NCBI GenBank assembly: GCA_029242745.1
Contig: JAQWTI010000005.1
Span: forward strand, 118,873 to 182,872
DNA length: 64,000 nucleotides
Source of the DNA: Acidimicrobiales bacterium
GTDB taxonomy: Bacteria > Actinomycetota > Acidimicrobiia > Acidimicrobiales > MedAcidi-G1
Direction of reading: 5' to 3'
The position numbers and the translations under genes were made by a program. Below the pieces are notes generated by a model. That model saw only the letters and a list, made by a program, of their open reading frames with translations. It was not told the origin of the DNA and ran no database searches. Positions 25,254 to 34,797 of this stretch are shown piece after piece (positions within the stretch are counted from its first letter, which is position 1; the number at the start of each line of letters is the position of its first letter).

Positions 25254-25741
25254 CCGGAGGAGCCGTAGCGGAACGCCTGCTCTACGGGGACGTGGTCGTC
25301 GGCGGTTCCCTACCTGTTCTGAACATCAACGTCACTGCTTCCACCGTCGTCTTGGGTGCCCTTGCCTCAAGAGACTGGCGACCCATGCACCATGACCGAG
25401 ACTTCGCCATCCAACGCAACGGCACGCGCGACATCTTCCTCAACACCCCGAACCAGGCCGCCTGGTTCGAGCGCTACATAACCGACTGGACCGGACCTAC
25501 CGGTCGGCTGGGTCGCATGACCTTCCATATGAACACTCCAGTGTTTCCTGGCGACCACATGGCCTTTATGGCCACCGTGGACGGCACCGAAATCGACAGT
25601 GCTGGCTGCGGCTGGATTACCCTCGCCGTAGTCCTCAGGGTGGGCGACGTGACCAACACCGCGTGCACCACCCGCGTAGCCCTCCCTCTCGACAAGGACG
25701 ACAACCCGTGGACGCGGCGCGGCGACGCCTGGCGACCTTAG
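25250..25741 (+). CDS. MaoC-like enoyl-CoA hydratase, catalytic half
   Basis: The 163-residue protein has the hydratase-2 style element ALASRDWRPMHHDRDFA (about residues 38-54), where an Asp and His would form the catalytic pair. The pattern NTPNQAAWFERYITDW follows and the strand GDHMAFMATVDG comes later. It starts within the stop of the preceding hotdog gene (ATGA). The expected role is addition of water to the double bond made by the acyl-CoA dehydrogenases in this operon. Confidence 0.87.
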   Translation: MTGGAVAERLLYGDVVVGGSLPVLNINVTASTVVLGALASRDWRPMHHDRDFAIQRNGTRDIFLNTPNQAAWFERYITDWTGPTGRLGRMTFHMNTPVFPGDHMAFMATVDGTEIDSAGCGWITLAVVLRVGDVTNTACTTRVALPLDKDDNPWTRRGDAWRP

Positions 25742-25753
25742 GAGAATCTCACC

Positions 25754-26899
25754 GTGGACCTATCTTTCACCGACGAACAAAACATGTTACGCAAGGCCGT
25801 CCGCGCCCTCTGCGTGGATGCAGCAGATTCCGTCCGTGCGCTAGAAGATGACCCGAAAGGATTTGACGACTCCTTCTGGGAGGGGCTTATCGCAATGGGT
25901 CTGACTGGCCTCATGACGCCTGAAGACCTCGGCGGCTCGGGAATGGGCCTGCTGGACGCCGTAGTGGTCTACGAAGAATTTGGGCGCAGCCTCGTGCCGT
26001 CACCCCACCTGACCTCGTCGGTCGCAGCCGCTGGTGTACTAATTACCGCCGGTTCCAATGCTCAACAAACCGAGTGGCTACCGGCCATGGCCGCCGGCGA
26101 TGCCGTGCTGACTGTGGCATGGCTGGAACCAGGTGGAAGTTCCGGCCCGGCTGGCATTCAATTGTCAGCAAGGCCTCTTCCCGGCGAAGGAAACACCGGA
26201 GACGACCCCGGCTTCGTTCTTTCAGGAGTCAAGCGCCACGTGCCTTACGCCGCATCAGCTGACCGTCTAGTGGTACTAGCCCGAACTAATAACCCTGAGA
26301 ACGAGGCGATCGACCTTTTCCTAGTGGACCCAAAGGCCGATGGCGTGACACTGACTCTCCAGCAAACCGTTGCCGGCGATACCCAGTACCGGGTTGATCT
26401 GGACGACGTGCAAGTCAAATCAACAGACCGCATTGGCAACTCAGGTACTGGCTGGACCACGTGGTCGACCGTGATGGCCGACGCCATCGTGTTGGTAGCA
26501 GCGCAAGCGGTAGGTGCAGCCGAAGCTACGCACGCCCTAACTACACAGTACGCGAAGGAACGCCACCAGTTCGATAAACCCATCGGCTCGTTCCAGTCGA
26601 TAAGCCACTACCTGGCTGACGGGATAACAGCCATTGACGGCGCTCGGTTGCTGGTGCACCGCGCAGCTTGGTCCCGCGATGAAGGTCAAGATTGGGCCGC
26701 TCTGGCCCCTATGGCCAAACTATTCGCCACGCAAACCTGCCGGGATGTTACGGGCGTAGCCATTCAGGTACACGGTGGCATGGGGTTCACCGTGGAGTGC
26801 GATGCTCAGCTGTACTTCCGTCGGGCCAAGTCATGGCAACTGAACTGGTTCGACGACGACCACCTTGAGGAACTGATCGCAGCGACGGTCCTTGACTGA
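25754..26899 (+). CDS. Acyl-CoA dehydrogenase, second paralogue
   Basis: The 381-residue protein has the acyl-CoA dehydrogenase fold (DLSFTDEQNMLRKAV at the start, GVKRHVPYAASADRLVV in the middle, RHQFDKPIGSFQSISHYLAD near residue 275, and VHGGMGFTVECD at the end). Its central EPGGSSGPAG region is less canonical than the GYSEPEAGSD of the first paralogue, which suggests a different substrate or a helper subunit. The start is GTG at 25754 with AGGAGA upstream. It closes the operon and is convergent with msrA. Confidence 0.92.
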   Translation: MDLSFTDEQNMLRKAVRALCVDAADSVRALEDDPKGFDDSFWEGLIAMGLTGLMTPEDLGGSGMGLLDAVVVYEEFGRSLVPSPHLTSSVAAAGVLITAGSNAQQTEWLPAMAAGDAVLTVAWLEPGGSSGPAGIQLSARPLPGEGNTGDDPGFVLSGVKRHVPYAASADRLVVLARTNNPENEAIDLFLVDPKADGVTLTLQQTVAGDTQYRVDLDDVQVKSTDRIGNSGTGWTTWSTVMADAIVLVAAQAVGAAEATHALTTQYAKERHQFDKPIGSFQSISHYLADGITAIDGARLLVHRAAWSRDEGQDWAALAPMAKLFATQTCRDVTGVAIQVHGGMGFTVECDAQLYFRRAKSWQLNWFDDDHLEELIAATVLD

Positions 26900-26930
26900 G
26901 TAAAGCCGCCCGACCAGAGAACCTCTCAGT

Positions 26931-27575
26931 TCAGTCCAAAATTCCCACTGGGCAGGAAACACCGGTCCCCCCGAGCCCGCAGTAACCCATCGGATTTTTC
27001 GCCAAGTACTGCTGGTGGTAGTCCTCGGCATAGAAGAAGGTTGGCCGCTCGACAATTTCGGTGGTGATCTCGCCGTAGCCCGCATCGGCCAACGCTGTCG
27101 CGAAGGTGTCGCGAGTGGATTCAGCACTAGCCAACTGGGCATCGTCAGCCACGTAGATACCAGAACGGTATTGGGTCCCCACATCGTTGCCCTGACGCAT
27201 CCCCTGAGTGGGATCGTGATTCTCCCAGAAGACTTGGAGCACCTCGATCAGACCGATCGCCGCTGCGTCCCAAGCCACGAACACGACCTCGTTATGCCCT
27301 GTCCGACCGGAGCAGACTTCCTCGTACGTAGCGTTCGGCGTATGGCCGCCGGTATAGCCCACTGCGGTGGTCCATACCCCCGGGTGTTCCCAGAACACCC
27401 GCTCGGCACCCCAGAAGCAACCCATGCCCAAGATGATTGTCTCGATGCCCGCACGGAACGGCGGAACCATAGATCGTTCGTTCACGTAGTGGGCATCCGG
27501 AACTTCCATGACTTCGGCTCGTCCGGGCAGAGCGTCGGCTGGAGCAGGAATAGTAGGTAACCGGTGTCCAAACAT
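26931..27575 (-). CDS. msrA: Peptide-methionine (S)-S-oxide reductase
   Basis: MsrA repairs oxidised methionine. The active-site motif GCFWG is present with the nucleophile at Cys53, and the core segments [20 protein letters not shown] and [10 protein letters not shown] are typical. [12 protein letters not shown] tail holds the resolving cysteines. The N-terminal extension of about 45 residues matches the longer actinobacterial form. The frame is open further upstream. I chose the ATG at 27575 because the longer version would overlap the upstream gene. Confidence 0.95.
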   Translation of the reverse strand: MFGHRLPTIPAPADALPGRAEVMEVPDAHYVNERSMVPPFRAGIETIILGMGCFWGAERVFWEHPGVWTTAVGYTGGHTPNATYEEVCSGRTGHNEVVFVAWDAAAIGLIEVLQVFWENHDPTQGMRQGNDVGTQYRSGIYVADDAQLASAESTRDTFATALADAGYGEITTEIVERPTFFYAEDYHQQYLAKNPMGYCGLGGTGVSCPVGILD

Positions 27576-27615
27576 CAAAGTCCACTCTAGGGCTAACCCG
27601 CGCATCCAGTATGGG

Positions 27616-28434
27616 TCAGATGGTGAAAGCCAACCGTGTAGCGATCTGGGTACCGAGGCTGACATCCCTGCTGACCGCTACGCGGCCATCAGCCAACAAC
27701 GGCTGTGGATCGATTCGCCCACCGGTGAGTGCCAACCAATCGTTGGACGACATCGTCAGACGCACCGTCGGTTCACCATCTAGTGCATCAACCACTGCGG
27801 CCCGCTTGTCAACAACTACCCGAATGGTTGAGTCGACGGGCCCGGTGAGGACGACCTCCACTTGGCTGCCTTCTGGCGCACCCGCCTTCTTGCCGATCAC
27901 GAACCCCGCCGCAGTAGCCACCTCAGCAACCGCCATCTCTGCGGGTCGGCCACCGACCGACGGCTGGTGGCCGAGCGGTGCCCGACAGTCCTCAAGATGT
28001 AGCCACGAGTCGTAGACCCGCACGTGCATAAACCTTAGATAAGGCACTTCGCCAACAGGAGACCATCCAACCGTCAAGATTTCCTTGTCGGTCATGGCAT
28101 GCAACTGACGGAGGCGCTTACTCGAGATCTCCCGGAATAGCTCAAGCACCTCGGGTCCCGAGAGGGGCCGCATCGACTCCACCCACCGCTCGTTGCCCTC
28201 AGCTATGGGGTTCTTGATGTGCCCAGTTGGGAAGTCCACCTCTGGTGGCTGCTCACCCTGAAGCATCCGTTCAGTCCCAACGATGTGGGCGAGATTGTCT
28301 TGGACGGTCCAGCCCGGGCACCTACTTGGCGTAGCCCACTCTTCGCTAGATAAGGCGTCAGCCCAATCGGCCCACTCAGCCCAAATCTCAGCTAATCCGC
28401 CGAGAATCTGGTCACGGTCTAAATCAATGCCCAT
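27616..28434 (-). CDS. Mycothiol-dependent maleylpyruvate isomerase family protein, second paralogue
   Basis: The 272-residue protein carries the MDMPI/DinB N-terminal signature [19 protein letters not shown] near residue 37, then [15 protein letters not shown], which supplies further metal-site histidines. The C-terminal domain is alpha/beta and includes [11 protein letters not shown]. Its role with mycothiol is inferred from the family; the substrate is unknown. It reads in the same direction as the DsbA-like and acyl-CoA ligase genes upstream and lies 28 bases from the former. Confidence 0.87.
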   Translation of the reverse strand: MGIDLDRDQILGGLAEIWAEWADWADALSSEEWATPSRCPGWTVQDNLAHIVGTERMLQGEQPPEVDFPTGHIKNPIAEGNERWVESMRPLSGPEVLELFREISSKRLRQLHAMTDKEILTVGWSPVGEVPYLRFMHVRVYDSWLHLEDCRAPLGHQPSVGGRPAEMAVAEVATAAGFVIGKKAGAPEGSQVEVVLTGPVDSTIRVVVDKRAAVVDALDGEPTVRLTMSSNDWLALTGGRIDPQPLLADGRVAVSRDVSLGTQIATRLAFTI

Positions 28435-28462
28435 TGGAGTCTCCTTCCAGGCCAGCAGCGGT

Positions 28463-29155
28463 TCACGGGGTGGGGTTAGCCATGGTATTCCACTCCCGAG
28501 CCTCGATGTATGGACGAAAAACCTCGCCTACTGCGACCAGATCAGTCGGAGTCTTGGGGCGCTGAATTTCATACAAATGTGGGAACTCCAGCCAGCCCAA
28601 AACGAGGTCCCACAAACGCTCAGCAGCCTCACCGGTTGGTGGTTCGATCAGCACGGGTCCGAAAAGTTTACGGGAGTCGTCACTATCAGTACCGGGAAAC
28701 ACCAAAGTGGGAACTCCCCATCCCCCCAACCCGACCACGCGCTCATGGTCAATCCGCACGTCATCGTGGGTGGTGTCGTCAGCTAAGGCAACTTCAACTA
28801 GTCCGGGATCCAGATCTAATTCAGCAAGCAGCTGGCGGGCCACCTCAGGGCGATGAGGCTGTCGTCCCTCTACGTGCAGTGCGGTGCCTGAGCGCAGGTA
28901 CCAAGCATCGTTCAACGCGGGATCCTCTCTCTTTAAGAGAGCCCCGATGCGCATCATTGACCAGCCGTACGACCATTCCCGTTCCCAAGGGTGTTTTTTG
29001 CCCTCCACGCGATTTATCTCTTCTAGGCTGAAGAAACACCAGTCAACTTCAAGTTCGAGTCGGTCCCTGACCTCGCGCATCCATAGCGAGGTCTGATAAG
29101 CCCACGGGCACATCACATCAAAATGAAAGTCAACTCGAGTCGGCAACTTAGTCAT
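28463..29155 (-). CDS. DsbA-family thioredoxin-fold protein
   Basis: The protein of 230 residues starts with the thioredoxin strand VDFHFDVMCPWAY, where CPWA matches the FrnE/2-hydroxychromene-carboxylate isomerase branch that has one active-site cysteine. Later VGLGGWGVPTLVF gives the cis-proline loop. Such proteins can be isomerases acting with glutathione-like thiols. The start is uncertain: an ATG at 29248 has a better AAAGGTGG ribosome site and would add 31 polar residues with no family similarity. The ATG at 29155 sits directly before the conserved fold. Confidence 0.82.
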   Translation of the reverse strand: MTKLPTRVDFHFDVMCPWAYQTSLWMREVRDRLELEVDWCFFSLEEINRVEGKKHPWEREWSYGWSMMRIGALLKREDPALNDAWYLRSGTALHVEGRQPHRPEVARQLLAELDLDPGLVEVALADDTTHDDVRIDHERVVGLGGWGVPTLVFPGTDSDDSRKLFGPVLIEPPTGEAAERLWDLVLGWLEFPHLYEIQRPKTPTDLVAVGEVFRPYIEAREWNTMANPTP

Positions 29156-29225
29156 AGCCACAGCCTTACACGACGCATTGTCCGCTTCTGAGTCGGGAGC
29201 CGAGACCGAGCTGGAGGAAGTGTTC

Positions 29226-30776
29226 TCAACCACGAAGTTGGAGTTCATGGCGGGCCACCTTTCCCATGGCATTCCGGGGTAGAGCGTCAACGATTACCAC
29301 CCGCCTAGGCAATTTGTAGGCGGCAAGGTGGGCTCGGGCGAAATCACGCAACTCATCTACCCCGGGGCACTCCTGGCCATCAGCCTCAACCACCCAGGCC
29401 ACCACCTCTTCCCCCCACTCGGGCGATGGCACTCCAGCTACGGCTACGTCTTTTACTGCCGGGTGGAGCCCTAGAACATCATCAACCTCGCGTGGATACA
29501 CGTTGAGGCCACCGGTGATGATGAGTTCCTTGGCCCTCCCTACAATGGACAGGTAGCCGTCGTCACCGAGCACGCCGAGATCGCCGGTGCGAAACCAAGG
29601 TCTTCCACCGTCGAGATCCTCGACAAAAGCCTTGCTAGTGACTTCGGGAAGCCCCCAATAACCGGTAAATACGCTAGGACCCCGAACGAGAATCTCCCCG
29701 TCTCCTTCAGCCAACTGGAGTTCTACTCCAGGAAGAGGAATACCAACTGCACCCGGCCTTCTCTCGCCGTCATAGGGATTGGAGACCAGCATTACTGTTT
29801 CAGTCATCCCGTAGCGCTCGAGTACGGACACACCGGCCCGTTCAGCCAACCGTTCATGCAAATCAGCGGCCAATGGTGCCGAGCCCGCCACGCACAGACG
29901 CAACCTATTCAATCGGCCGACGAACTTGTGCTCGGTGAGCCGGTGGTACATGGTTGGAACCCCAAAAAAAAGGGTGGCTGCGTGGTCGTCGATAGCTTCC
30001 AACACTGCGTCTGGCCCGAAGCAGGGTTGTAGAACGGTTGATGCTCCCGCCAACAAAGTACCGTGCAGGCCCACGCCCAAGCCATGCATGTGAAACAACG
30101 GCAGGCAAAGAATAAGCCGGTCGGCATCAGTCCAACGCCAAGCCACCCGAACCGACTGGGCTCCAGCCAGCAGATTGGACTGGGTCAGCACCGCCCCCTT
30201 GGGCCGACCGGTGGTGCCGGAGGTGTAGCCGATGATCGCCGGATCTTCCGGTAAGGCGCCATCCAACAGGTTGTCTAAGGTAGATGACCCACCAGCACCT
30301 GGAAATGGATCAACCACACTTCCTAGTACGAGATCCGAGTTCAATTCGGCCAGCACCTGAGTCCACCTCTCGGAGTCGACAAGCGCCGCTCGCGGACTTG
30401 AGTCAGCAACTACGTGGGCTAATTCAGGATCGCTATAAGCTCCGTTTGTCGGCACCACAACGAGACCAAGTCGCAAACAAGCCACATGCGCCACAGCCAA
30501 ATCTACGGTCGAGGATCCCGAAAGCAGGACCCGGTCGCCAGCCACGAGTCCAATCCCAACTAAGCGGCTAGCGATCTCAACAGTGCGGCTCAGAAACTCT
30601 CCGCGGGTCACCCATTGTCCCGAACTCCCGTTGACCGATCCCCAGATCAGAACCCGATCGGGTTTAGGAATGAGCGCCGCCATCCAGGCCCCAACTAAGG
30701 TTCCCGGTTCCGGTAAATGAAAGGCCGTAGGACCATCCACTGGCAGATGTGCGGTCCAGTCCTGTTCGCTGCTCAT
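29226..30776 (-). CDS. AMP-forming acyl-CoA synthetase/ligase
   Basis: The 516-residue enzyme activates a carboxylic acid with ATP and CoA. The AMP-binding motif YTSGTTGRPKGAV lies near residue 185. The segments ERYGMTETVMLVSNPY, WFRTGDLGVLGDDGYLSIVGR and ELIITGGLNVYPREVD follow in canonical order, and the catalytic lysine is in LPRNAMGKVARHEL at the end. The acyl preference is not evident. It is divergent from the flavin monooxygenase gene, with a 7-bp palindrome between them. Confidence 0.93.
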   Translation of the reverse strand: MSSEQDWTAHLPVDGPTAFHLPEPGTLVGAWMAALIPKPDRVLIWGSVNGSSGQWVTRGEFLSRTVEIASRLVGIGLVAGDRVLLSGSSTVDLAVAHVACLRLGLVVVPTNGAYSDPELAHVVADSSPRAALVDSERWTQVLAELNSDLVLGSVVDPFPGAGGSSTLDNLLDGALPEDPAIIGYTSGTTGRPKGAVLTQSNLLAGAQSVRVAWRWTDADRLILCLPLFHMHGLGVGLHGTLLAGASTVLQPCFGPDAVLEAIDDHAATLFFGVPTMYHRLTEHKFVGRLNRLRLCVAGSAPLAADLHERLAERAGVSVLERYGMTETVMLVSNPYDGERRPGAVGIPLPGVELQLAEGDGEILVRGPSVFTGYWGLPEVTSKAFVEDLDGGRPWFRTGDLGVLGDDGYLSIVGRAKELIITGGLNVYPREVDDVLGLHPAVKDVAVAGVPSPEWGEEVVAWVVEADGQECPGVDELRDFARAHLAAYKLPRRVVIVDALPRNAMGKVARHELQLRG

Positions 30777-30856
30777 TCAGTACCGGAAATCTTTCATCAT
30801 TAGGACCGTACTGTTGGCAAGAGACTTGACTTGACTCGGAAACCTCCTTCGCCCAT

Positions 30857-30875
30857 ACTAATGTCTCCCATTAGT
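30857..30875. promoter_or_regulatory. Operator-like inverted repeat before the LLM oxidoreductase gene
   Basis: Arms ACTAATG and CATTAGT are separated by 5 bases in the divergent region between the acyl-CoA ligase and the flavin monooxygenase genes, ending 20 bases before the ATG at 30896. Size and position fit a TetR-family site, and a TetR gene follows the monooxygenase gene, but binding is not shown. Confidence 0.5.
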
Positions 30876-30895
30876 TCAAGGTGGAAGGTTTACCT

Positions 30896-32107
30896 ATGGA
30901 ATTCGGTCTCTTTAGCAACGGTTACACCCCCGGACCCGCCGCTCATGACAGCGAGAGCGAGCACACTGAACTGATGCGAGAAGCCCAATATGCCATCCTC
31001 GCTGACAAACACAACTGGAAATACATATGGTTTGGTGAGCATCATGGCTTAGTCGAGTACAGCCATATGTCTGCACCCGCCCCGATGATGGGCTGGGTGG
31101 CCGCACAGACCGATTACATCCACATCGGCTCCGCTATCACCAGCCTGCCCACCAAGAAAGAACACCCAGTCCGCATTGCCGAGCGAGCAGCCATGCTCGA
31201 CCATGTCACCAATAACCGCTTTGAGTTTGGTACTGGAAGGGGGGCCGGCAGCCACGAGTTAAAGACCTTCAATGTGATGGACCCGAGCGAGACTAAAGCT
31301 CAGTGGGACGAGGTCATTCGCGAGATTCCGCGTATGTGGGAACAAAAAGATTACGACTTCAACGGAGAGTTCTTCACCGTTCCCACTCCACACAACATCC
31401 TCCCTAAGCCCTACGGCCTAGGACATCCACCGATCTGGGTGGCCTGCGGTAATCCTCCAACTTTTGCCAAGGCTGGCTCGATGGGTATCGGCGCGATTGC
31501 CTTCAATTTCGAGCCCATACACAACCTCAAGGACAGAGTCGACGCTTACAAGGAAGCGGTCCAAGATCCAATCGAACAGATCGGTCAGTTTAAGAACGAC
31601 AACGTGATGATGACCAACGCCTGCATCTGTCTTGAGGATCGCGAGGAAGCCCGGGCTGTTGCGAAAGCCAAAGGTCGTGGCTATCTGGTGACCATGGTGA
31701 ATATGTACCACGACACAATGCCCAAGTCGCCCGATGCGATCACTTGGCCTAACCCACCCATCGATCCTGGCTGGACCGACGAGATACTTGATTTCGCCAT
31801 TGATGGGGGCTACATGCTGTGCGGCAACCCTGAGGAAGTCTGTGAGCAACTCAACCGCTACAAAGAGGTTGGCTGCGACCAGGTGGTCTTCGGTCTCCCC
31901 ACCGAAGGCCTTACCCATGACCAGACCCTCGAAATGATCGAACTCTTTGGCGACCAAGTCATTCCTGAGCACGACGGCGACCGCACCCACTCCACCGATC
32001 GTCACCGAGCCACCGCTCAGCGGCGCTTCCCTGACTTCGAACACCCAGTTCCCACAGACATCAATGTGTCAGTTCTCCCTACCACAGCGCTGCTGCCACT
32101 GGGTTGA
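30896..32107 (+). CDS. LLM-class flavin-dependent oxidoreductase
   Basis: The 403-residue protein belongs to the bacterial luciferase-like TIM-barrel family that uses FMN or F420. It starts MEFGLFSNGYTPG and has IWFGEHHGLVEYSHM, IGSAITSLPTKKEHPVRIAE and RFEFGTGRGAGSHEL, all characteristic of the long-chain alkanal-monooxygenase-like branch. The ATG at 30896 has GGAAGG at good spacing. The last 35 or so residues (after about position 365) look like a poorly conserved extension. F420 use is possible because cofC is present, but the sequence does not decide it. Confidence 0.9.
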   Translation: MEFGLFSNGYTPGPAAHDSESEHTELMREAQYAILADKHNWKYIWFGEHHGLVEYSHMSAPAPMMGWVAAQTDYIHIGSAITSLPTKKEHPVRIAERAAMLDHVTNNRFEFGTGRGAGSHELKTFNVMDPSETKAQWDEVIREIPRMWEQKDYDFNGEFFTVPTPHNILPKPYGLGHPPIWVACGNPPTFAKAGSMGIGAIAFNFEPIHNLKDRVDAYKEAVQDPIEQIGQFKNDNVMMTNACICLEDREEARAVAKAKGRGYLVTMVNMYHDTMPKSPDAITWPNPPIDPGWTDEILDFAIDGGYMLCGNPEEVCEQLNRYKEVGCDQVVFGLPTEGLTHDQTLEMIELFGDQVIPEHDGDRTHSTDRHRATAQRRFPDFEHPVPTDINVSVLPTTALLPLG

Positions 32108-32136
32108 ACTACTAGGACTGAGAATTAGGCCCAACG

Positions 32137-32751
32137 ATGGCCCGCGATGGTTCACTCACCAAGGCTCGACTTCTCGTTGAAGCTGAACGACTCTTCGCCG
32201 AGATCGGGGTCTGGCAAGCGGCCACCGGGGACATCGTCCGGTCAGCTGGTCAACGCAATACGTCAGCGCTCACTTACCACTTCGAATCCCGGCAGGGAGT
32301 GCTCGACGCCATCCTCGCTGAGCACGGCAACCCGATTGACCAGAAGCGAGGCGAGCTACTCCGTGAGGCAGGACCACCCGCCCTCGACGTAAGGGACTTG
32401 ATTGCGGCGCTAGTCCGGCCTATGACGTCGGTACTGAACAATCCGCGCGGCCGTCGCTATGTGCGAATTGTGGCGCAACTCTCAGACCGCTTCCCCGACT
32501 GGCGCGATACACCCACTGGGGTCAACCAAACTCATCTGGCCTACGCCCTGACCCTCCTGGAACAAGTAGCCGCTGGGGAGCAAGCTGTGATGCGCGAAGC
32601 CCGCCTGCTGGCCATGATTCAACTCATGACGGTGTCCCTGGCTGCGCGAGCTGGCGAAATCGACCACCGTGAACCCAGCCTTGACGCGACTACCTACGAA
32701 CAGCACCTGATTGACGTCCTAACAGGTGTCCTTACCGCTCCCAGTAGTTGA
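32137..32751 (+). CDS. TetR-family transcriptional regulator
   Basis: The 204-residue protein has an N-terminal helix-turn-helix (TKARLLVEAERLFAEIG, then TGDIVRSAGQRNTSALTYHF) typical of TetR repressors, where the YHF segment closes the DNA-binding domain at about residue 49. The C-terminal ligand domain is not similar to anything I can name. It lies 29 bases after the monooxygenase gene and is likely co-transcribed. It may control that gene or the palindrome-bearing acyl-CoA locus at 22151-22331. Confidence 0.92.
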   Translation: MARDGSLTKARLLVEAERLFAEIGVWQAATGDIVRSAGQRNTSALTYHFESRQGVLDAILAEHGNPIDQKRGELLREAGPPALDVRDLIAALVRPMTSVLNNPRGRRYVRIVAQLSDRFPDWRDTPTGVNQTHLAYALTLLEQVAAGEQAVMREARLLAMIQLMTVSLAARAGEIDHREPSLDATTYEQHLIDVLTGVLTAPSS

Positions 32752-32783
32752 TCCCATCGACCTGGCCGATACCGTCGCTCGCC

Positions 32784-33494
32784 GTGCACGTCATTCTCGT
32801 CAGACACGGACGGCCCAATACCGTGGTTGACTCCACTACCGTCGCGGACCCAAGCCTTGACCAAATCGGATGTTGGCAGGTTGAGCGGTTGACTTCATGG
32901 CTGGCCTGTGAAGAAATCGACGCTGTGGTCACAAGCCCAAAAGAGCGGGCGATCCAAACGGCGGCGGGAGTCTGTGCTGCTCGAGGCCTCGCCCACCAGG
33001 TCATAGATGGCTTCAACGAGATCGACCGTGGTGCTCATACCTATCTGCCAACCGAGATTCTCCACACTGAAGGTGGCACGTACTGGGAGATGATTAGCCA
33101 GAAGCGCTACGAGGAGATTGGCTGGGACAACCCTGACGCATTTCGCTCCCGAGTGATGGCGTCTTGGAATGAACTGTGCCGCAACCCCCCGGGTGAGCGA
33201 GTTCTGCTGTCCTGCCATGCTGGAACAATCGGGGCCATATTGGCTGACGTAGTCGGCAACGCCTCAGCCAACTTTCGCCTTGATTACACGTCAATCAGTC
33301 GAGTTGAGGTCACGCCAGCGAGTGGCGACACCCACAGCGACGAGAGCCTAAACGAGCCTTACTGCTCTGTGATAAGCACCAACGAGACAGCTCATTTCGA
33401 CGCCGAGCGGACCACCGTAGTAGGTGCCTTCCGAGGCGCTCCACGTCCGGGAACCACTATCAATCAGCAGTCAGAAACTACCTCTCAAAGTTAA
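32784..33494 (+). CDS. Histidine phosphatase family protein
   Basis: The 236-residue protein begins VHVILVRHGRPN, where RHG holds the phosphorylated histidine. The SPKERAIQTA helix and the later LLSCHAGTIGAIL with the second catalytic histidine complete the active site. The substrate is unknown; family members act on sugar phosphates, nucleotides or proteins. I chose the GTG at 32784 directly before the first strand. A TTG at 32748 that overlaps the TetR stop would add 12 residues and would imply coupling. Confidence 0.87.
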   Translation: MHVILVRHGRPNTVVDSTTVADPSLDQIGCWQVERLTSWLACEEIDAVVTSPKERAIQTAAGVCAARGLAHQVIDGFNEIDRGAHTYLPTEILHTEGGTYWEMISQKRYEEIGWDNPDAFRSRVMASWNELCRNPPGERVLLSCHAGTIGAILADVVGNASANFRLDYTSISRVEVTPASGDTHSDESLNEPYCSVISTNETAHFDAERTTVVGAFRGAPRPGTTINQQSETTSQS

Positions 33495-33534
33495 TCCGTC
33501 TGGACCGGAGGACCATCATTTTTCCCGTCTCTGA

Positions 33535-34773
33535 TTAACGGCTTTCAAGCAGTTCCGGTCCGAGATCACTAATCTTTGAAGCCCCAACCAGAGCCAAGGT
33601 GCGCTCCGTACCGCTGCGGAGCAACTCCAGTACGTGGTCTACTCCCTTTTCACCGGCTGCAGCTAGAGCGTAGAGGAAGAGGCGCCCACCCATCGTCGCG
33701 TCAGCACCGGCAGACAGAGCCTTAACGATGTCGGAGCCTCGTCGGATGCCACCGTCACAAATAATCTCAATCCGACCAGCTGTTGCTTCAGCTACCGCCG
33801 GCACCAGATCAAACGGTGCCGGGGCCGTATCAAGTTGGCGGCCTCCGTGATTGGAAAGAATAATTCCTTCAACTCCATGTGAGACTGCCAACACTGCGTC
33901 ATCAACGGTCTGGATGCCTTTTAGCAAGATAGGACCGTCCCATACCGTTCGAAGCCAGGCCACATCATCCCACGACAGGCCATGGTCGAACTGAGAATTC
34001 ATATAATCTGCAAGGTCAACCGCCCGTTCACCAGTTGCCGGACCTGATCTTGAACCATTATCCAAACCAACCACATTGGCGAAACGAATAGGTTCGGAAC
34101 GCAGAAATTTCAACGTCCATACTGGTCGACGTATCGCTTCAATGAACGTACCTGGACCGATCTCTGGCGGCAGCGTGAAACCCCGCCGAACATCGCGCTC
34201 CCGGCGTCCCAGCACGGCAGTGTCGACGGTCAGGCAGATGGCTTCAAAGCCAACTGCTGCAGCCCTTTCCAACATCGTCCGAACGAGCTTTCGATCACGC
34301 CAGGCATATACCTGGAACCACAACCGAGCTCCCGACCCAGCCGCTGCAGCGCACTCTTCGATGGAGCGAGTCCCCATGGTTGACAGAGTGAACGGGATGC
34401 CAGCCCGACCAGCAGCCCGCACCACAGCCAATTCGCCCTGCGGGTCTGCAATCCGAGTAAAACCTGTGGGCGCAAGCACTAGCGGAAAGGAAAGCGGTCG
34501 ACCAAGCAGAGTGCTAGACGTATCCAGTTCACCCACACCTCGCAGCACCCGAGGCTTAAAAGTGGTCTCGCGAAATGCTCGGACGTTCCTATCCAAAGTC
34601 AACTCATCCTCAGCTCCACCGTCGATGTAGTCAAAAACTCCAGCCGGTAAGCGCCTCTGGGCTATGCAGCGAAGGTCGTCGACGTTTGCGGCAGCGCGCA
34701 GACTGCGGGCCGAACGGCTGAACTCGGGTCGCCGGAGACGCAACACAGAGCGGAGGGTGCGAATCATTCCCAT
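33535..34773 (-). CDS. FMN-dependent 2-hydroxy-acid oxidase/dehydrogenase
   Basis: The 412-residue enzyme oxidises L-2-hydroxy acids such as lactate or glycolate. The TIM-barrel start FDYIDGGAEDELTL near residue 43, the FMN segment PLVLAPTGFTRIADP, and the active-site ILSNHGGRQLDTAPAP (catalytic His and Arg, near residue 307) are all intact. The 35-residue basic N-terminus lacks a clear membrane helix. It is similar to LldD-type lactate dehydrogenases; MftD is a relative, but no mycofactocin genes are nearby. Confidence 0.93.
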   Translation of the reverse strand: MGMIRTLRSVLRLRRPEFSRSARSLRAAANVDDLRCIAQRRLPAGVFDYIDGGAEDELTLDRNVRAFRETTFKPRVLRGVGELDTSSTLLGRPLSFPLVLAPTGFTRIADPQGELAVVRAAGRAGIPFTLSTMGTRSIEECAAAAGSGARLWFQVYAWRDRKLVRTMLERAAAVGFEAICLTVDTAVLGRRERDVRRGFTLPPEIGPGTFIEAIRRPVWTLKFLRSEPIRFANVVGLDNGSRSGPATGERAVDLADYMNSQFDHGLSWDDVAWLRTVWDGPILLKGIQTVDDAVLAVSHGVEGIILSNHGGRQLDTAPAPFDLVPAVAEATAGRIEIICDGGIRRGSDIVKALSAGADATMGGRLFLYALAAAGEKGVDHVLELLRSGTERTLALVGASKISDLGPELLESR

Positions 34774-34797
34774 AGGTGCAACTAGCGAAACTGGGCT

